A stretch of 64,000 bases of DNA from Nitratireductor sp. XY-223 (GCF_004959855.1 NZ_SPNT01000003.1:548619-612618), one strand, 5' to 3'. Counted from the stretch's first letter, positions 43,643 to 52,638 are shown. Notes: a model not told the origin generated them from the letters alone. A program made the numbers and translations.

Positions 43643-44587
43643 CTAGCGGGCGTGCGACCGCAGGAAGTCAATGAGGATCGGATTGACCGTATCGTGCATC
43701 TCGTAGAGAAGGCCGTGTGTGCCGTCTTCAATGATTTCGACACGGGCATGCGCCGCCGCCCGCTTCAGGCGTGCCGCGCTCTCGATCCCGATTGTTTTGT
43801 CGCTGCCGCCGAACAGTGCCATCATCGGCACGCTCTTTGAGGCCGTCGCGAAGACAGTATCGCAGTTTTCCATGGGCAGGTTCCGCCACGTCTGCAGCAG
43901 CGCCGGGAAATACCCCCGATAGCGCATCTGAACCGTGTCGTCTCCCTGCATGCAGCGGGATGTGTCCACCGGAGGCTTCGTGAATTGCGGGTCGCCCATG
44001 AGAAGCGACCGGCCGCGCAGCCGCCACAGCCAATCGCCAAGAACCGGAATGCGTAGTATTTTCCCGAAGGTCTTGCCAAGGAAGGGCTGCAGATCCAGTC
44101 CGGCGGGTGTAAACAGAAACACAGCCGAAAGCCGTTCGGGATGCCGGACCGCGAATTCAGCGGCGATGATCCCGCCCATGGAATAACCGACGAGCGCCAC
44201 CGGCTCCTTAAGCGTCAGTGCGTCGATAAGACTCGCCAGTTCAAGGTCATAAAAAGCAGGATCGTAACGGGCATGCGGTCGGTCCGACCAGCCGCGGCCG
44301 AAGTGATCGAATAGGACCACATGAAATCCGGCCGCGGCAAGCGCGCTCGCGTTCTGCTCAAACACGAAGTGCGGGGTACCGAAACCGTGGACCATGACAA
44401 CGACCGGACCGTCCACAGGGCCGCGCCTCGAGAAATAGAGATCGCCTGCGTCCAGCGATACAGTCTCGCCCGGCGCCTCAGTCTTTCGTATCTCTGCCGT
44501 TAGAGGTCTTTCGCTGGAGCCGGCGATGTACCAGCTCAGCGCGACGCCCAGCGCGACGATCGCAACAACGCCGATAATCCATTCCAT
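43643..44587 (-). CDS. Membrane-anchored alpha/beta hydrolase
   Basis: A 314-residue protein with an N-terminal membrane anchor (IIGVVAIVALGVALSWYIAG) and an alpha/beta hydrolase body: VMVHGFGTPHF, the elbow GYSMGG, FGGSDKT for the aspartate and GTHGLLYE for the histidine. All three triad residues are present. It should face the periplasm or lie on the membrane surface. Substrate unknown. The znuA gene is upstream on the same strand but separated by a strong hairpin. Confidence 0.86.
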   Translation of the reverse strand: MEWIIGVVAIVALGVALSWYIAGSSERPLTAEIRKTEAPGETVSLDAGDLYFSRRGPVDGPVVVMVHGFGTPHFVFEQNASALAAAGFHVVLFDHFGRGWSDRPHARYDPAFYDLELASLIDALTLKEPVALVGYSMGGIIAAEFAVRHPERLSAVFLFTPAGLDLQPFLGKTFGKILRIPVLGDWLWRLRGRSLLMGDPQFTKPPVDTSRCMQGDDTVQMRYRGYFPALLQTWRNLPMENCDTVFATASKSVPMMALFGGSDKTIGIESAARLKRAAAHARVEIIEDGTHGLLYEMHDTVNPILIDFLRSHAR

Positions 44588-44654
44588 GAGATGTCCCCGA
44601 TCCGCCCAATGACCCCGGTTGGGACCTTATGGAAGCTGACGGGGTCCCACAAGA

Positions 44655-44683
44655 CGCAAAGGACCGCAGGGCGGTCCTTTGCG
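44655..44683. terminator. 13-bp perfect stem with a 3-base loop
   Basis: CGCAAAGGACCGC (44655-44667) pairs perfectly with GCGGTCCTTTGCG (44671-44683) around AGG. It lies 28 bases after the znuA stop (reading leftward) and before the hydrolase start, so it probably ends the znuA transcript. No T tract follows, but this is one of the strongest hairpins in the window. Confidence 0.6.
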
Positions 44684-44710
44684 CAGCCGGGCCTGGGGCG
44701 AACTATAGGC

Positions 44711-45883
44711 TCAGCTGTTTCCCGACAGGCATGCACGCATGTCGTCGGCCAGTGTGCGTATGAGCTTGAAATAAAGCTCATCACCGTTTTCCAGGGTCGC
44801 GCCCAACGGATCGAGCACACCGGAACTGGCGTTGGTGTTTTCCGTAATGACTTCAACGATCTTCGGTTCGAACTGGGGTTCGGAGAAGACGCAGGCGGCA
44901 TCGAGCGACTCGACCTTTTCCCGGATCTCGGAAACCCGCGCGGCGCCCGGTGCCACTTCGGGGCTGACGGTAATCGACCCGGCGGCTGCAACGCCAAAGC
45001 GGTTTTCGAAATAGGGATATGCGTCGTGGAAGACGATGAAAGAACGGTCCTTGACGGGCTCAAGCAGACCGGAGACTTCGGCGGTCAATTCGTCCAGCCG
45101 GGCTTCGATCCGTGCCGCATTGGCTTCGTACTTTTCCGCATTTTCGGGGTCTGCCTTTACCAACGTCTCCTCGATCTCGTGGACCAGAGCCTTGGCATTC
45201 TGCGGATCCAGCCACACATGAATGTTGAACTCGCCGTGTTCATCGTGTCCGGCATGATCGGCGTGGTCATCATGGTCCGCGTGCTCATCATGATCCGCGT
45301 GTTTGTCGTGGTCGTCATGATCGGCGTGGTCGTCGTGATCCGCATGCTTTTCATGATCATCATGATGGTCGTGATCTGCATGTTTTTCGTGATCGTCATG
45401 ATCGTCGTCGTCCGCATGCTTCTCATGGCCATCATGATCGGCATGTTCGTCATGATCCGCATGGTCGTCATGATCGGCGTGCCCATCATGACCGCCGTGA
45501 TCGCTGTGGTCATGACCTTCAAACGCGCCTCCCTCGCGCTGCGGCAGGCGCGTCAGGCCATGCGCATCACCGAGGGCAACCACAGTCGCGTTGCGCCCGA
45601 GCGACTCAAGCGGCTTGTTGAGAAATGCCTCCAGTTCGGGTCCGATCCAGAAAACCACATCGGCCTGTTCAAGGCTTCGGGCCTGCGATGGACGAAGACT
45701 GTAGGTGTGCGGGGAAGCCGCGCCGTCAACGATGATCTCGGGCGTGCCGACCCCTTCCATCACACCCGCGACAAGCGAATGAACCGGCTTTATGGATGTG
45801 ACGACGGACGGGGCCGCAAAACCGGTCGCCGAGAGGCCAAGCCACGCAACCGAGGCGAAGAGAAAAGCGGGTGCAGATTTCAT
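44711..45883 (-). CDS. znuA: Zinc ABC transporter substrate-binding protein with giant His/Asp loop
   Basis: A 390-residue protein with a signal peptide and the cluster A-I fold of ZnuA: TSIKPVHSLVAGVM near residue 30, SPHTYSLRPSQA near 58, IHVWLDPQNAK after the loop, and VFHDAYPYFENRF later, which supply His and Glu/Asp zinc ligands. Between them residues 124-216 form a loop in which 32 histidines recur about every third residue, far longer than the usual ZnuA loop. Two Zur-type palindromes lie just upstream. The permease and ATPase genes are not adjacent. Confidence 0.9.
   Translation of the reverse strand: MKSAPAFLFASVAWLGLSATGFAAPSVVTSIKPVHSLVAGVMEGVGTPEIIVDGAASPHTYSLRPSQARSLEQADVVFWIGPELEAFLNKPLESLGRNATVVALGDAHGLTRLPQREGGAFEGHDHSDHGGHDGHADHDDHADHDEHADHDGHEKHADDDDHDDHEKHADHDHHDDHEKHADHDDHADHDDHDKHADHDEHADHDDHADHAGHDEHGEFNIHVWLDPQNAKALVHEIEETLVKADPENAEKYEANAARIEARLDELTAEVSGLLEPVKDRSFIVFHDAYPYFENRFGVAAAGSITVSPEVAPGAARVSEIREKVESLDAACVFSEPQFEPKIVEVITENTNASSGVLDPLGATLENGDELYFKLIRTLADDMRACLSGNS
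45236..45514 (-). repeat. Tandem low-complexity His/Asp codon repeats within znuA
   Basis: About 279 bases encode an almost periodic H-x-x-H-x-x array built from short units such as HADHDD, HADHDE and HDDHEKHAD. Near-identical 9-27-base blocks repeat in register. The tract probably changes length by slippage; it may buffer or capture zinc. Confidence 0.8.
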
Positions 45884-45899
45884 GATCGAGACCAGACTC

Positions 45900-45934
45900 G
45901 TTATGTTGTAACATCAACTCGTAATGCTATAACG
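45900..45934. promoter_or_regulatory. Two Zur-box-like palindromes upstream of znuA
   Basis: GTTATGTTGTAAC (45900-45912) and CGTAATGCTATAACG (45920-45934) are near-palindromes of the GTTAT-x3-ATAAC kind seen in alphaproteobacterial Zur sites. The first is 17 bases from the znuA start. Zinc-dependent repression of znuA is the expected result. Confidence 0.6.
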
Positions 45935-46024
45935 TAATGACAATACGGTCTCAAGCCCCGATGCGCTGTTTTTGGCGCAGGTGCATCTCCGGATAATGTT
46001 GGACTATTGTGCAGGCACGGAGCG

Positions 46025-46053
46025 ACTGCACCGGCGGCCGGCGCCGGCGCAGT
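46025..46053. terminator. GC-rich hairpin after the cytochrome c' gene
   Basis: ACTGCACCGGC (46025-46035) pairs with GCCGGCGCAGT (46043-46053), ten of eleven positions Watson-Crick, the eleventh a G-U pair when read in the minus-strand RNA. It lies just beyond the cytochrome c' stop (46063, minus strand). No T tract is present. Confidence 0.45.
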
Positions 46054-46062
46054 CTGTCCGTC

Positions 46063-46494
46063 CTATTTCTTCATGATGCGGTAGCTCTCGTGGCAGCTGC
46101 CGCAGTTCTTGGTCGCCGCGCCAAAGGCCGCCCGAAAACCGTCAAGGTCCGCGACCTTTACATTGGTATCGGCAATGAATTTGGCGACGGCCGCGTTGAA
46201 GCCGGCCTTGTCTTCCCAGATCTTCGGCGAGGCTTCCGTATCGTTGCCGGTCTCTGATCCCTCGGGGAACAGGTATCCGTAACCGTTCGCCGCCGCGTTC
46301 AGCGTATTGAATACGAGCTGTGCCGTGACGGCATCGAATTCCATCTCGCCCTTGGCAATCTTTGCACCGACACCCGTCGCCGCACCCACATTCTTCATGA
46401 TGTTCTGCCTGTCGGCGGACGGATCGTCAGCCGCGTAGCTGCCGCCAATGAGGGCGGCCGAAAGAATTCCTGCCAGTGCGATCGTGCGATTCAT
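46063..46494 (-). CDS. Cytochrome c'
   Basis: A 143-residue exported protein with a signal peptide (residues 1-21) and one covalent haem site near the C-terminus, CGSCHESYR (about 131-139). A C-terminal CxxCH in a four-helix protein of this length defines cytochrome c'. These periplasmic proteins bind NO and can protect against it. It diverges from the LysR gene at 46692. Confidence 0.92.
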   Translation of the reverse strand: MNRTIALAGILSAALIGGSYAADDPSADRQNIMKNVGAATGVGAKIAKGEMEFDAVTAQLVFNTLNAAANGYGYLFPEGSETGNDTEASPKIWEDKAGFNAAVAKFIADTNVKVADLDGFRAAFGAATKNCGSCHESYRIMKK

Positions 46495-46683
46495 AACGCT
46501 CTCCCGTGAGGATCATTGAGAAAACTGCAATCACGACGGTGTCATGCCGTCCGTCATTTTCCGCAACCATGCACGCGCCACTCCGTTCCCGAGAAACGCA
46601 GCGCGTCCAGGGGTGCGTACAATGACCGTAAAACTCTAGAAAATGCGAAAACGCTCGACAACGACAAGTTTTGCATATTGAAT

Positions 46684-46697
46684 CTGCATTTATGCAG
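46684..46697. promoter_or_regulatory. Perfect 14-bp palindrome over the LysR start codon
   Basis: CTGCAT-TT-ATGCAG is a perfect inverted repeat that includes the ATG of the LysR gene (46692). A TGCATATT extended -10-like element lies just upstream, so the transcript would have almost no leader. Autoregulation by direct blocking is possible. Confidence 0.4.
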
Positions 46698-47594
46698 AAC
46701 CCTGACTGGGACATATTCCGTTACGTGATCGCTGTCGCCGACAGTGGATCGGCCGTTGCCGCCGCCGAGCGGCTCGGTGTCAACGCGACCACCGTGCTGC
46801 GCAGAATTGCGAAGTTCGAAGCCGAGAATGGCGTCCGGCTGTTCGAACGGCGACAGTCGGGCTACCGTCCGACGGTGGAATGCGCCGCGGTGGTGGAGGC
46901 GGCCCGCAAGATCGAGCAGAATGTGACGGCGATCAACCGCGACCTCCTCGGTCGGGACCTGCGCCTGGAGGGACAATTGGCCGTCACGACCACAGACTCG
47001 TTGCTGGTTTCGCTGCTGGCCCCGCTCATTCAGACCTTTATCGCGCGCCATCCGCAGATCCAGGTCGACGTTTCGGTGACGAACAGCCGGCTTAATCTGA
47101 CGAAGCAGGACGCCGATGTCGCGATCCGGGCATCCAAGATGCCGCCCGACACTTTGGTGGGGCAGCGGGTTTCCGGTCTGGTCTTCGCTGTCTACGGGGC
47201 CGATGCGCTTGTCGATGGCGCGAACGGGAAACGCGAGCGTGTGCTGCGCAAGGCCCGCTGGGTCGGGATCGGCGAGGCGCTCGCTGCTTCACCGGTCGGT
47301 GACTGGCTGGCGCGCAACGTTGTGTCCGATCGGATCGCCATGACGGCCGATACCTTCGTCGCGGTACGGGATTGCGCACTGGCCGGGGTCGGCGTTGCCG
47401 TCCTGCCATGCTGCCTTGGCGATACCTCACGGGGGCTGGTGCGCGTGACGGATCCCATCAGAGAGATGGATACCTCCCTGTGGGTCCTAACCCATTCCGA
47501 CATCCGAGGCGCCGCAAGGGTCAAGGCCTTCAATGAATACATCACCAGGGAGTTGCGCGCCAAATCGCCGCTTCTGGAAGGGATGGCGGTTTAA
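46692..47594 (+). CDS. LysR-family regulator
   Basis: A 300-residue protein from ATG 46692 (MQNPDWDIFRYVIAVADSGS). The winged helix (GVNATTVLRRIAKFEAENGVRLFERRQSGY in overview) is followed by an effector domain (TNSRLNLTKQDADVAIRASKMPP, TFVAVRDCALAGVGVAVLP). It diverges from cytochrome c' and precedes the XRE-cupin gene by 83 bases. The target is not clear. Confidence 0.87.
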   Translation: MQNPDWDIFRYVIAVADSGSAVAAAERLGVNATTVLRRIAKFEAENGVRLFERRQSGYRPTVECAAVVEAARKIEQNVTAINRDLLGRDLRLEGQLAVTTTDSLLVSLLAPLIQTFIARHPQIQVDVSVTNSRLNLTKQDADVAIRASKMPPDTLVGQRVSGLVFAVYGADALVDGANGKRERVLRKARWVGIGEALAASPVGDWLARNVVSDRIAMTADTFVAVRDCALAGVGVAVLPCCLGDTSRGLVRVTDPIREMDTSLWVLTHSDIRGAARVKAFNEYITRELRAKSPLLEGMAV

Positions 47595-47613
47595 CGGACG
47601 TCGGTCATCAGAT

Positions 47614-47629
47614 TTCCAATATATCGGAA
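47614..47629. promoter_or_regulatory. Operator-like dyad upstream of the XRE-cupin gene (site 1)
   Basis: TTCCAATATATCGGAA, with TTCC and GGAA ends in inverted orientation. It lies 48 bases before the regulator start. It matches the site upstream of kbl at 13 of 16 positions (shared core TTCCAATAT and GGAA), which suggests one regulator controls both. Confidence 0.65.
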
Positions 47630-47677
47630 TATGCGCTAAGACAGCCCGGACACATCATTGAGACTGGGGAGCACCCG

Positions 47678-48268
47678 ATGCATGTCGCGCCGACTCCGGA
47701 TATCGGCAAGATCGTCAGATCGAAGCGCAAGGCGCTCCAACTGACCCTGGAGCAGCTCGCCGAGCGCAGCGGCGTTTCACGCTCCATGTTGTCGGCGATC
47801 GAGCGCGGTACCGCCAATCCGACATTCTCGATCGTCTGGGCGCTGTCCCAGGCGCTTGGCCTCGACCTTGCCACGCTTGAGGGGACGGCGCGCCGGGACG
47901 AGCCCATCGAGCATCAGCATCATTATTCGACACCCCTTCGGCGAAGCGCGGACGGCCGGTGCGAACTCTATATGCTCAGCCCGGTTCGCACGGTTTTGCC
48001 GGTCGAGTGGCACCACCTGGTCATGCAGGCGGACGGTTGCCTGGACTCCGGAGCGCATGCTGTGGGGACCTTCGAACATCTGACCTGTCTATCCGGTTCT
48101 CTGTCTGTGTCCGTCAGCGGCAAGACGGTCTATGCGAAAGCCGGCGACACGCTGCGCTATCGCGCCGACGCGCCGCACCGCATCGACAATGTGGCAGAGC
48201 GTGAAACGCAGGCCCTGCTGCTGGTCGCGCAGCCCGATCAGTATCGGGCAAAATCTGGTATGGTGTGA
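47678..48268 (+). CDS. XRE-type regulator with C-terminal cupin
   Basis: A 196-residue protein: HTH_XRE at residues about 10-65 (LTLEQLAERSGVSRSMLSAIERGTANPTF) and a cupin at about 100-190 (GTFEHLTCLSGSLSVSVSGKTVYAKAGDTLRYRADAPHRI in overview). GGGGAG precedes the ATG. The cupin probably senses a metabolite. It is followed by kbl, tdh and the MttB gene in the same direction, and the same dyad precedes this gene and kbl, so it likely regulates itself and that operon. Confidence 0.9.
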   Translation: MHVAPTPDIGKIVRSKRKALQLTLEQLAERSGVSRSMLSAIERGTANPTFSIVWALSQALGLDLATLEGTARRDEPIEHQHHYSTPLRRSADGRCELYMLSPVRTVLPVEWHHLVMQADGCLDSGAHAVGTFEHLTCLSGSLSVSVSGKTVYAKAGDTLRYRADAPHRIDNVAERETQALLLVAQPDQYRAKSGMV

Positions 48269-48315
48269 TGTCATCTGAACGGTGCATGCCTTTCGATTGA
48301 CATGATCCGCGAATA

Positions 48316-48331
48316 TTCCAATATGCTGGAA
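48316..48331. promoter_or_regulatory. Operator-like dyad upstream of kbl (site 2)
   Basis: TTCCAATATGCTGGAA, a TTCCA-x6-TGGAA dyad that ends 23 bases before the kbl start. Shares 13 of 16 bases with the site in front of the XRE-cupin gene. Confidence 0.65.
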
Positions 48332-48354
48332 TCAGTGCAACATATAGGAACATC

Positions 48355-49557
48355 ATGTCCAAAACTCTGATCGATTCTGCCGGAGAGGCACTCGAGGAAA
48401 TCGAAGCCGCGGGCACGCTGAAACGGGAACGGGTCATAACCTCGCCCCAGGCGCCGATGATCCGCACCCGCGATGCCGACGGCAACGAAAAGGAAGTGCT
48501 CAATTTCTGCGCCAACAACTACCTTGGGCTGGCCGATGATCCCCGCCTGGTGGAGGCCGCGAAAAAGGCGCTGGACAGCCACGGTTTCGGCATGGCGTCG
48601 GTCCGCTTCATTTGCGGAACGCAGGATCTGCACCGTACGTTGGAGCAACGGACTGCCGCGTTTCTGCGGACCCGGGACGCCATTGTTTTCCCGTCCTGTT
48701 TCGATGCCAATGGAGGCGTCTTCGAGGCACTGCTGAGCGATGCCGACGCGGTTATTTCGGACAGTCTCAACCATGCCTTGATCATCGACGGCATCCGGCT
48801 GTGCAAGGCGCAGCGCTTCCGTTACGCGAACAACGACATGGCTGACCTGGAAAAGCAGCTCATCGCTGCCAAGGACTGCCGCTACCGCCTGATCGTCACG
48901 GACGGCGTCTTTTCCATGGACGGTATCGTCGCCAATCTTCCGGCGATTTGCGACCTGGCGGAAAAGCACGACGCACTGGTCATGGTCGATGACTGCCACG
49001 CGACCGGCTTTCTGGGCGAGCGCGGTGCCGGCACGCCCGAACTGCTCGGTGTCGAGGGCCGGGTCCATATCCTGACAGGCACGTACGGCAAGGCGCTGGG
49101 CGGCGCCTCCGGTGGATATGTCGCCTCGGCGCAGCCGATCGTCGACCTGCTACGTCAAAGGGCGCGGCCTTACCTCTTCTCGAATGCGGTTGCGCCGGCC
49201 GTATGCGCGGCGGCAATCGAGGCCATTGAGATCGCTGAAGCCGCTTCCGACGCGCGCCGGCGCCTGCACGACAACGCCGCACGGTTTCGCGCCGGAATGG
49301 CGGCGGCCGGATTCACGCTGATCGAGGGCGACCATCCGATCATTCCGGTGATGGTCGGCGATGCGGCGCTGGCTGCGAAACTGGCCGACACGATGCTGCA
49401 GCACGGCGTTTACGTCATCGCCTTTTCCTATCCCGTCGTACCGAAGGGCATGGCCCGCATACGCACGCAGATGTCCGCGGCCCATACGCCCGAACATGTC
49501 GGACGCGCTGTGGCGGCATTCACACAGGCGGGTCTCGAACACGGTCTGATCAGCTAG
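48355..49557 (+). CDS. kbl: 2-amino-3-ketobutyrate CoA ligase (glycine C-acetyltransferase)
   Basis: A 400-residue PLP enzyme from ATG 48355, five bases after AGGA. Its signatures are those of the alpha-oxoamine synthases: [12 protein letters not shown]212-D-C-H-ATGF (cofactor aspartate region) and the PLP lysine in [10 protein letters not shown] (Lys246). Length and sequence fit Kbl closely. It splits 2-amino-3-ketobutyrate, formed by threonine dehydrogenase, into glycine and acetyl-CoA. The tdh gene follows 12 bases later. Confidence 0.95.
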   Translation: MSKTLIDSAGEALEEIEAAGTLKRERVITSPQAPMIRTRDADGNEKEVLNFCANNYLGLADDPRLVEAAKKALDSHGFGMASVRFICGTQDLHRTLEQRTAAFLRTRDAIVFPSCFDANGGVFEALLSDADAVISDSLNHALIIDGIRLCKAQRFRYANNDMADLEKQLIAAKDCRYRLIVTDGVFSMDGIVANLPAICDLAEKHDALVMVDDCHATGFLGERGAGTPELLGVEGRVHILTGTYGKALGGASGGYVASAQPIVDLLRQRARPYLFSNAVAPAVCAAAIEAIEIAEAASDARRRLHDNAARFRAGMAAAGFTLIEGDHPIIPVMVGDAALAAKLADTMLQHGVYVIAFSYPVVPKGMARIRTQMSAAHTPEHVGRAVAAFTQAGLEHGLIS

Positions 49558-49569
49558 GGAATTGATGAC

Positions 49570-50604
49570 ATGCGCGCACTCGTCAAGGAAAAGGCCGCAC
49601 CCGGGCTGACGATGAAGGAAGTGGAGGTGCCGGAACCCGGACCGGGCGAGGTCCGCATCCGCATCGACAGCGCCTCCATATGCGGCACCGACATGCACAT
49701 CTACAACTGGGATGAATGGGCGAAGAAGACCATTCCGGTGCCGATGACCATCGGTCACGAGTTTGTCGGCCATATCGACAAGCTGGGACCCGGAACCGAA
49801 AGTTTCGAGCCGGGCCAGCGCGTGTCCGGCGAGGGCCACATCGTTTGCGGCCACTGCCGCAACTGCCGGGCAGGGCGCGAGCATCTGTGCCGCGATACCA
49901 AGGGGATCGGCGTCAACCGGACCGGTGCGTTCGCGGATTACCTGGTGATCCCGGAGCACAATGTCTATCCGATCCCGGATGACATTCCGGACGAGTACGC
50001 GTCGATCCTCGATCCGCTCGGCAACGCCGTTCACACGGCGCTCAGCTTCGATCTCGTCGGCGAGGACGTCCTGATCACCGGGGCAGGGCCCATCGGCCTG
50101 ATGGCCGCCGCCGTATGCCGCCATGTCGGCGCGCGCCATGTCGTCGTCACCGACATCAATCCGAAGCGCCTGGCGCTGGCGAGCAAGATGGGCGCGACGC
50201 GGGCGGTCGTCGCCGGCGAGGAGGACCTCGACGACATCATGACCGAACTCGGAATGAAGGAGGGCTTCGATGTCGGGCTTGAAATGTCCGGCTCGGCCGC
50301 TGCACTACAGGACATGATCGAAACCCTCAACAATGGCGGTCAGGTCGGTCTCCTGGGCATTTTTCACGGGCCCGTGGCGATCGATCTCAACAAGGCCATC
50401 TTCAAGGGTTTGCAGTTCAAGGGCATCTACGGACGCGAAATGTTCGATACCTGGCACAAAGCACTTGCAATGCTGGAAAGCGGTCTTGACATCTCTCCAA
50501 TTCTGACCCACCGCTTTGCTTTTGAGGAATTTGAAAAAGGATTTGAGGCGCTGCGAAACGGCCAGGCCAGCAAGGTGATCCTCGACCTGCACCAAGCGAC
50601 CTGA
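49570..50604 (+). CDS. tdh: L-threonine 3-dehydrogenase
   Basis: A 344-residue zinc-dependent medium-chain dehydrogenase. Catalytic zinc ligands lie in [14 protein letters not shown] (Cys38) and GHEF (His63, Glu64); the structural zinc cysteines are 93, 96, 99 and 107 ([15 protein letters not shown]). The NAD loop is [14 protein letters not shown]. The sequence matches Tdh rather than general alcohol dehydrogenases. With Kbl it converts threonine to glycine and acetyl-CoA. The next gene, an MttB-type methyltransferase, begins 20 bases downstream. Confidence 0.95.
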   Translation: MRALVKEKAAPGLTMKEVEVPEPGPGEVRIRIDSASICGTDMHIYNWDEWAKKTIPVPMTIGHEFVGHIDKLGPGTESFEPGQRVSGEGHIVCGHCRNCRAGREHLCRDTKGIGVNRTGAFADYLVIPEHNVYPIPDDIPDEYASILDPLGNAVHTALSFDLVGEDVLITGAGPIGLMAAAVCRHVGARHVVVTDINPKRLALASKMGATRAVVAGEEDLDDIMTELGMKEGFDVGLEMSGSAAALQDMIETLNNGGQVGLLGIFHGPVAIDLNKAIFKGLQFKGIYGREMFDTWHKALAMLESGLDISPILTHRFAFEEFEKGFEALRNGQASKVILDLHQAT

Positions 50605-50624
50605 CCGGACTGGAGGTTTGAGCA

Positions 50625-52184
50625 ATGGCAAGCGTGTATTCGGGGGGTGACGCACCGCAACGCAGGCGTGGCGGACGCGAACGAAAACGGGGCGGCGGCG
50701 GCTTGCTCGCACGGCCCTTCGTCCAGCCGTCGCGGCCGCACGCACCGATCGATCTCGTCTCCGAGGAGGCTGTCGAGCAAATCCATCAGGCGTCACTCCG
50801 GGTCCTCTCCGAGATAGGCATCAACGTGCTTCACGACGGTGCCCGCGCGCTCATGGAAAAGGCCGGTGCGCGGGTCGAGAATGGAGAGACGCGGGTTCGT
50901 TTCGACCCCGACCTTATCCTCGAACGCATCGCGACCGTGCCGCAGCAGTTTGTCCTGCATGCAAGGAATCCGGAGCACAATATTCTGATCGGCGGCGACA
51001 AGATGGCGTTCTGCCTGATGGCCAGTGCGCCGAACGCCTCGTGCATGGACCGTGGCCGGCGCAGCGGCAACCGGGACGACTATCAGAACTTCCTGAAACT
51101 TGCGCAGCTCCACCCAATCATCCACCTGCTCGGCGGATACCCCGTCGAGCCGGTCGATATCCATGCCTCCGTTCGCCACCTCGACTGCATTTCCGATTAC
51201 ATCACGCTGACTGACAAGGCATACAACGTTTACTCCCTCGGCGAGGAACGCATTGCCGACGCGATCGAAATGACCCGTATCGCCCACGGCATCAGCATGG
51301 ATGACCTCAGGCGCCAGCCTTCGGTTTTCACCATCATCAACACGAACTCGCCGCTGCAGCTCGATATCCCGATGATGCAGGGGATCATCGACATGTCCTC
51401 GATGGGCCAGCCCGTGGTGATCACGCCGTTTACGTTGTCGGGCGCCATGGCACCGGTGACGATACCGGGCGCGCTGGTGCAGCAGAACGCCGAGGCGCTC
51501 GCCGGGCTCGCATTCAGCCAGATGGTCAATCCCGGCGCGCCGGCCATGTATGGCGGCTTCACGTCGAATGTTGACATGAAATCGGGCGCGCCGGCATTCG
51601 GGACGCCCGAATATATGAAGGCGCAATATGTCGGCGGGCAGTTGGCGCGCCGCTATAACGTGCCCTACAGGACCTCCAATGTCTGCGCCGCCAATACGGT
51701 CGACGCCCAGGCGGCCTACGAATCGGTGTTCTCCCTTTGGGGGGCGGTCAACAGCGGCGGCCACATGCTCAAGCACGGTGCCGGCTGGATGGAGGGCGGT
51801 CTCTGCTGCTCCTACGAGAAGGTCATTCTGGACATCGATCTCCTGCAGATGGTCGCCGAATTCTGCACCCCGCTGAAGTTCGACGAGGACGAACTGGGCG
51901 TGGACGCCATTGCGGACGTGGGGCCGGGCGGCCACTTCTTCGGCACCCCCCACACGCAGGCGCGCTACAAGGATGCATTCTACGCGCCGATCATCAGCGA
52001 CTGGCGCAATTTCGAGACCTGGCACGAGGCCGGTGAGCCGACCGCGATGCAAAAGGCGAACGCAGTCTGGAAGCAGCGCCTTGCCGAATATGAACGGCCG
52101 GCCCTGGACTCCGCGATCGCGGAAGAACTGCGCACGTTCGTCGAACGCCGCAAGCACGAAGGTGGCGTGCCGACGGATTTCTGA
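50625..52184 (+). CDS. MttB-family (trimethylamine/glycine-betaine-type) methyltransferase, without pyrrolysine
   Basis: A 519-residue cytosolic protein from ATG 50625, eight bases after GGAGG. It belongs to the MttB superfamily (COG5598): GINVLHDGARALMEKAGARV near the start, then NTNSPLQLDIPMMQGI and the GGFTSNVDM strand. No in-frame TAG occurs in the region where archaeal MttB has pyrrolysine, so it is of the MtgB/MtpB type that demethylates betaines such as glycine betaine or proline betaine using a corrinoid protein. No corrinoid protein or partner methyltransferase is nearby. A basic GRERKRGGGG N-terminus is unusual. Confidence 0.8.
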   Translation: MASVYSGGDAPQRRRGGRERKRGGGGLLARPFVQPSRPHAPIDLVSEEAVEQIHQASLRVLSEIGINVLHDGARALMEKAGARVENGETRVRFDPDLILERIATVPQQFVLHARNPEHNILIGGDKMAFCLMASAPNASCMDRGRRSGNRDDYQNFLKLAQLHPIIHLLGGYPVEPVDIHASVRHLDCISDYITLTDKAYNVYSLGEERIADAIEMTRIAHGISMDDLRRQPSVFTIINTNSPLQLDIPMMQGIIDMSSMGQPVVITPFTLSGAMAPVTIPGALVQQNAEALAGLAFSQMVNPGAPAMYGGFTSNVDMKSGAPAFGTPEYMKAQYVGGQLARRYNVPYRTSNVCAANTVDAQAAYESVFSLWGAVNSGGHMLKHGAGWMEGGLCCSYEKVILDIDLLQMVAEFCTPLKFDEDELGVDAIADVGPGGHFFGTPHTQARYKDAFYAPIISDWRNFETWHEAGEPTAMQKANAVWKQRLAEYERPALDSAIAEELRTFVERRKHEGGVPTDF

Positions 52185-52218
52185 CGGGAAACGAAGCCTT
52201 GCAGCGAGGAAACGCACG

Positions 52219-52638
52219 ATGAGTGATGCGAACAAGCAGCTGGCGCGAAGGGCACTGGAATTCTGGTCGAGCGACAACGATGACGACGTGGCGCTGGTGT
52301 TTGCCGACAGTTACGTCAATCACCAGGAGCCGAGCATCGAGGGCGACGTGAAGGATCTCGACCTGGGCGGCTGGAAAACTCTGGTCAGCGGCTACCATGC
52401 CGCGTTCTCCGAGTCCCGGGTTCGGGTCATCATGCAGATTGCAGAGGACGATCTCGTAGCCACGCGCTGGGAGTTTTCCGCCAGGCACACCGGCGACTAT
52501 GCGGGTCACGGACCGACCGGCAGGACGGCGGTCTGGACCGGTATCGATATCGACCGGGTCGCCGACGGCAGGATTGTCGAAAGCTGGGTCGACTGGGACA
52601 AATACCGACTGCTTGAGACACTGGGGCTGTTGCCGTGA
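52219..52638 (+). CDS. SnoaL-like protein (nuclear transport factor 2 fold)
   Basis: A 139-residue protein from ATG 52219. The ester cyclase/SnoaL pattern is clear: ALEFWSSDNDDDVALVFADSYVNHQE, a central GWKTLVSGYHAAFSESRVRV and the closing GRIVESWVDWDK. Its stop overlaps the GTG start of the desaturase gene, so it is in the same transcript. Reaction unknown. Confidence 0.8.
   Translation: MSDANKQLARRALEFWSSDNDDDVALVFADSYVNHQEPSIEGDVKDLDLGGWKTLVSGYHAAFSESRVRVIMQIAEDDLVATRWEFSARHTGDYAGHGPTGRTAVWTGIDIDRVADGRIVESWVDWDKYRLLETLGLLP

Noticed and set aside
45236-45514. CRISPR-like array
   Set aside because: The repetition is a three-codon amino-acid periodicity inside a gene, without equal spacers or cas genes.
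44591-45937. 448-residue frame on the plus strand with long runs of V, I and M
   Set aside because: It is the complement of the His/Asp codon repeats in znuA and carries no independent signal.
50625-52184. Possible pyrrolysine (in-frame TAG) in the MttB homologue
   Set aside because: The frame is continuous with no TAG, so the protein belongs to the non-pyrrolysine branch.
50793-52277. 494-residue frame antisense to the MttB-family gene
   Set aside because: Shadow of codon bias, with a composition rich in Arg, His and Val and no motif.
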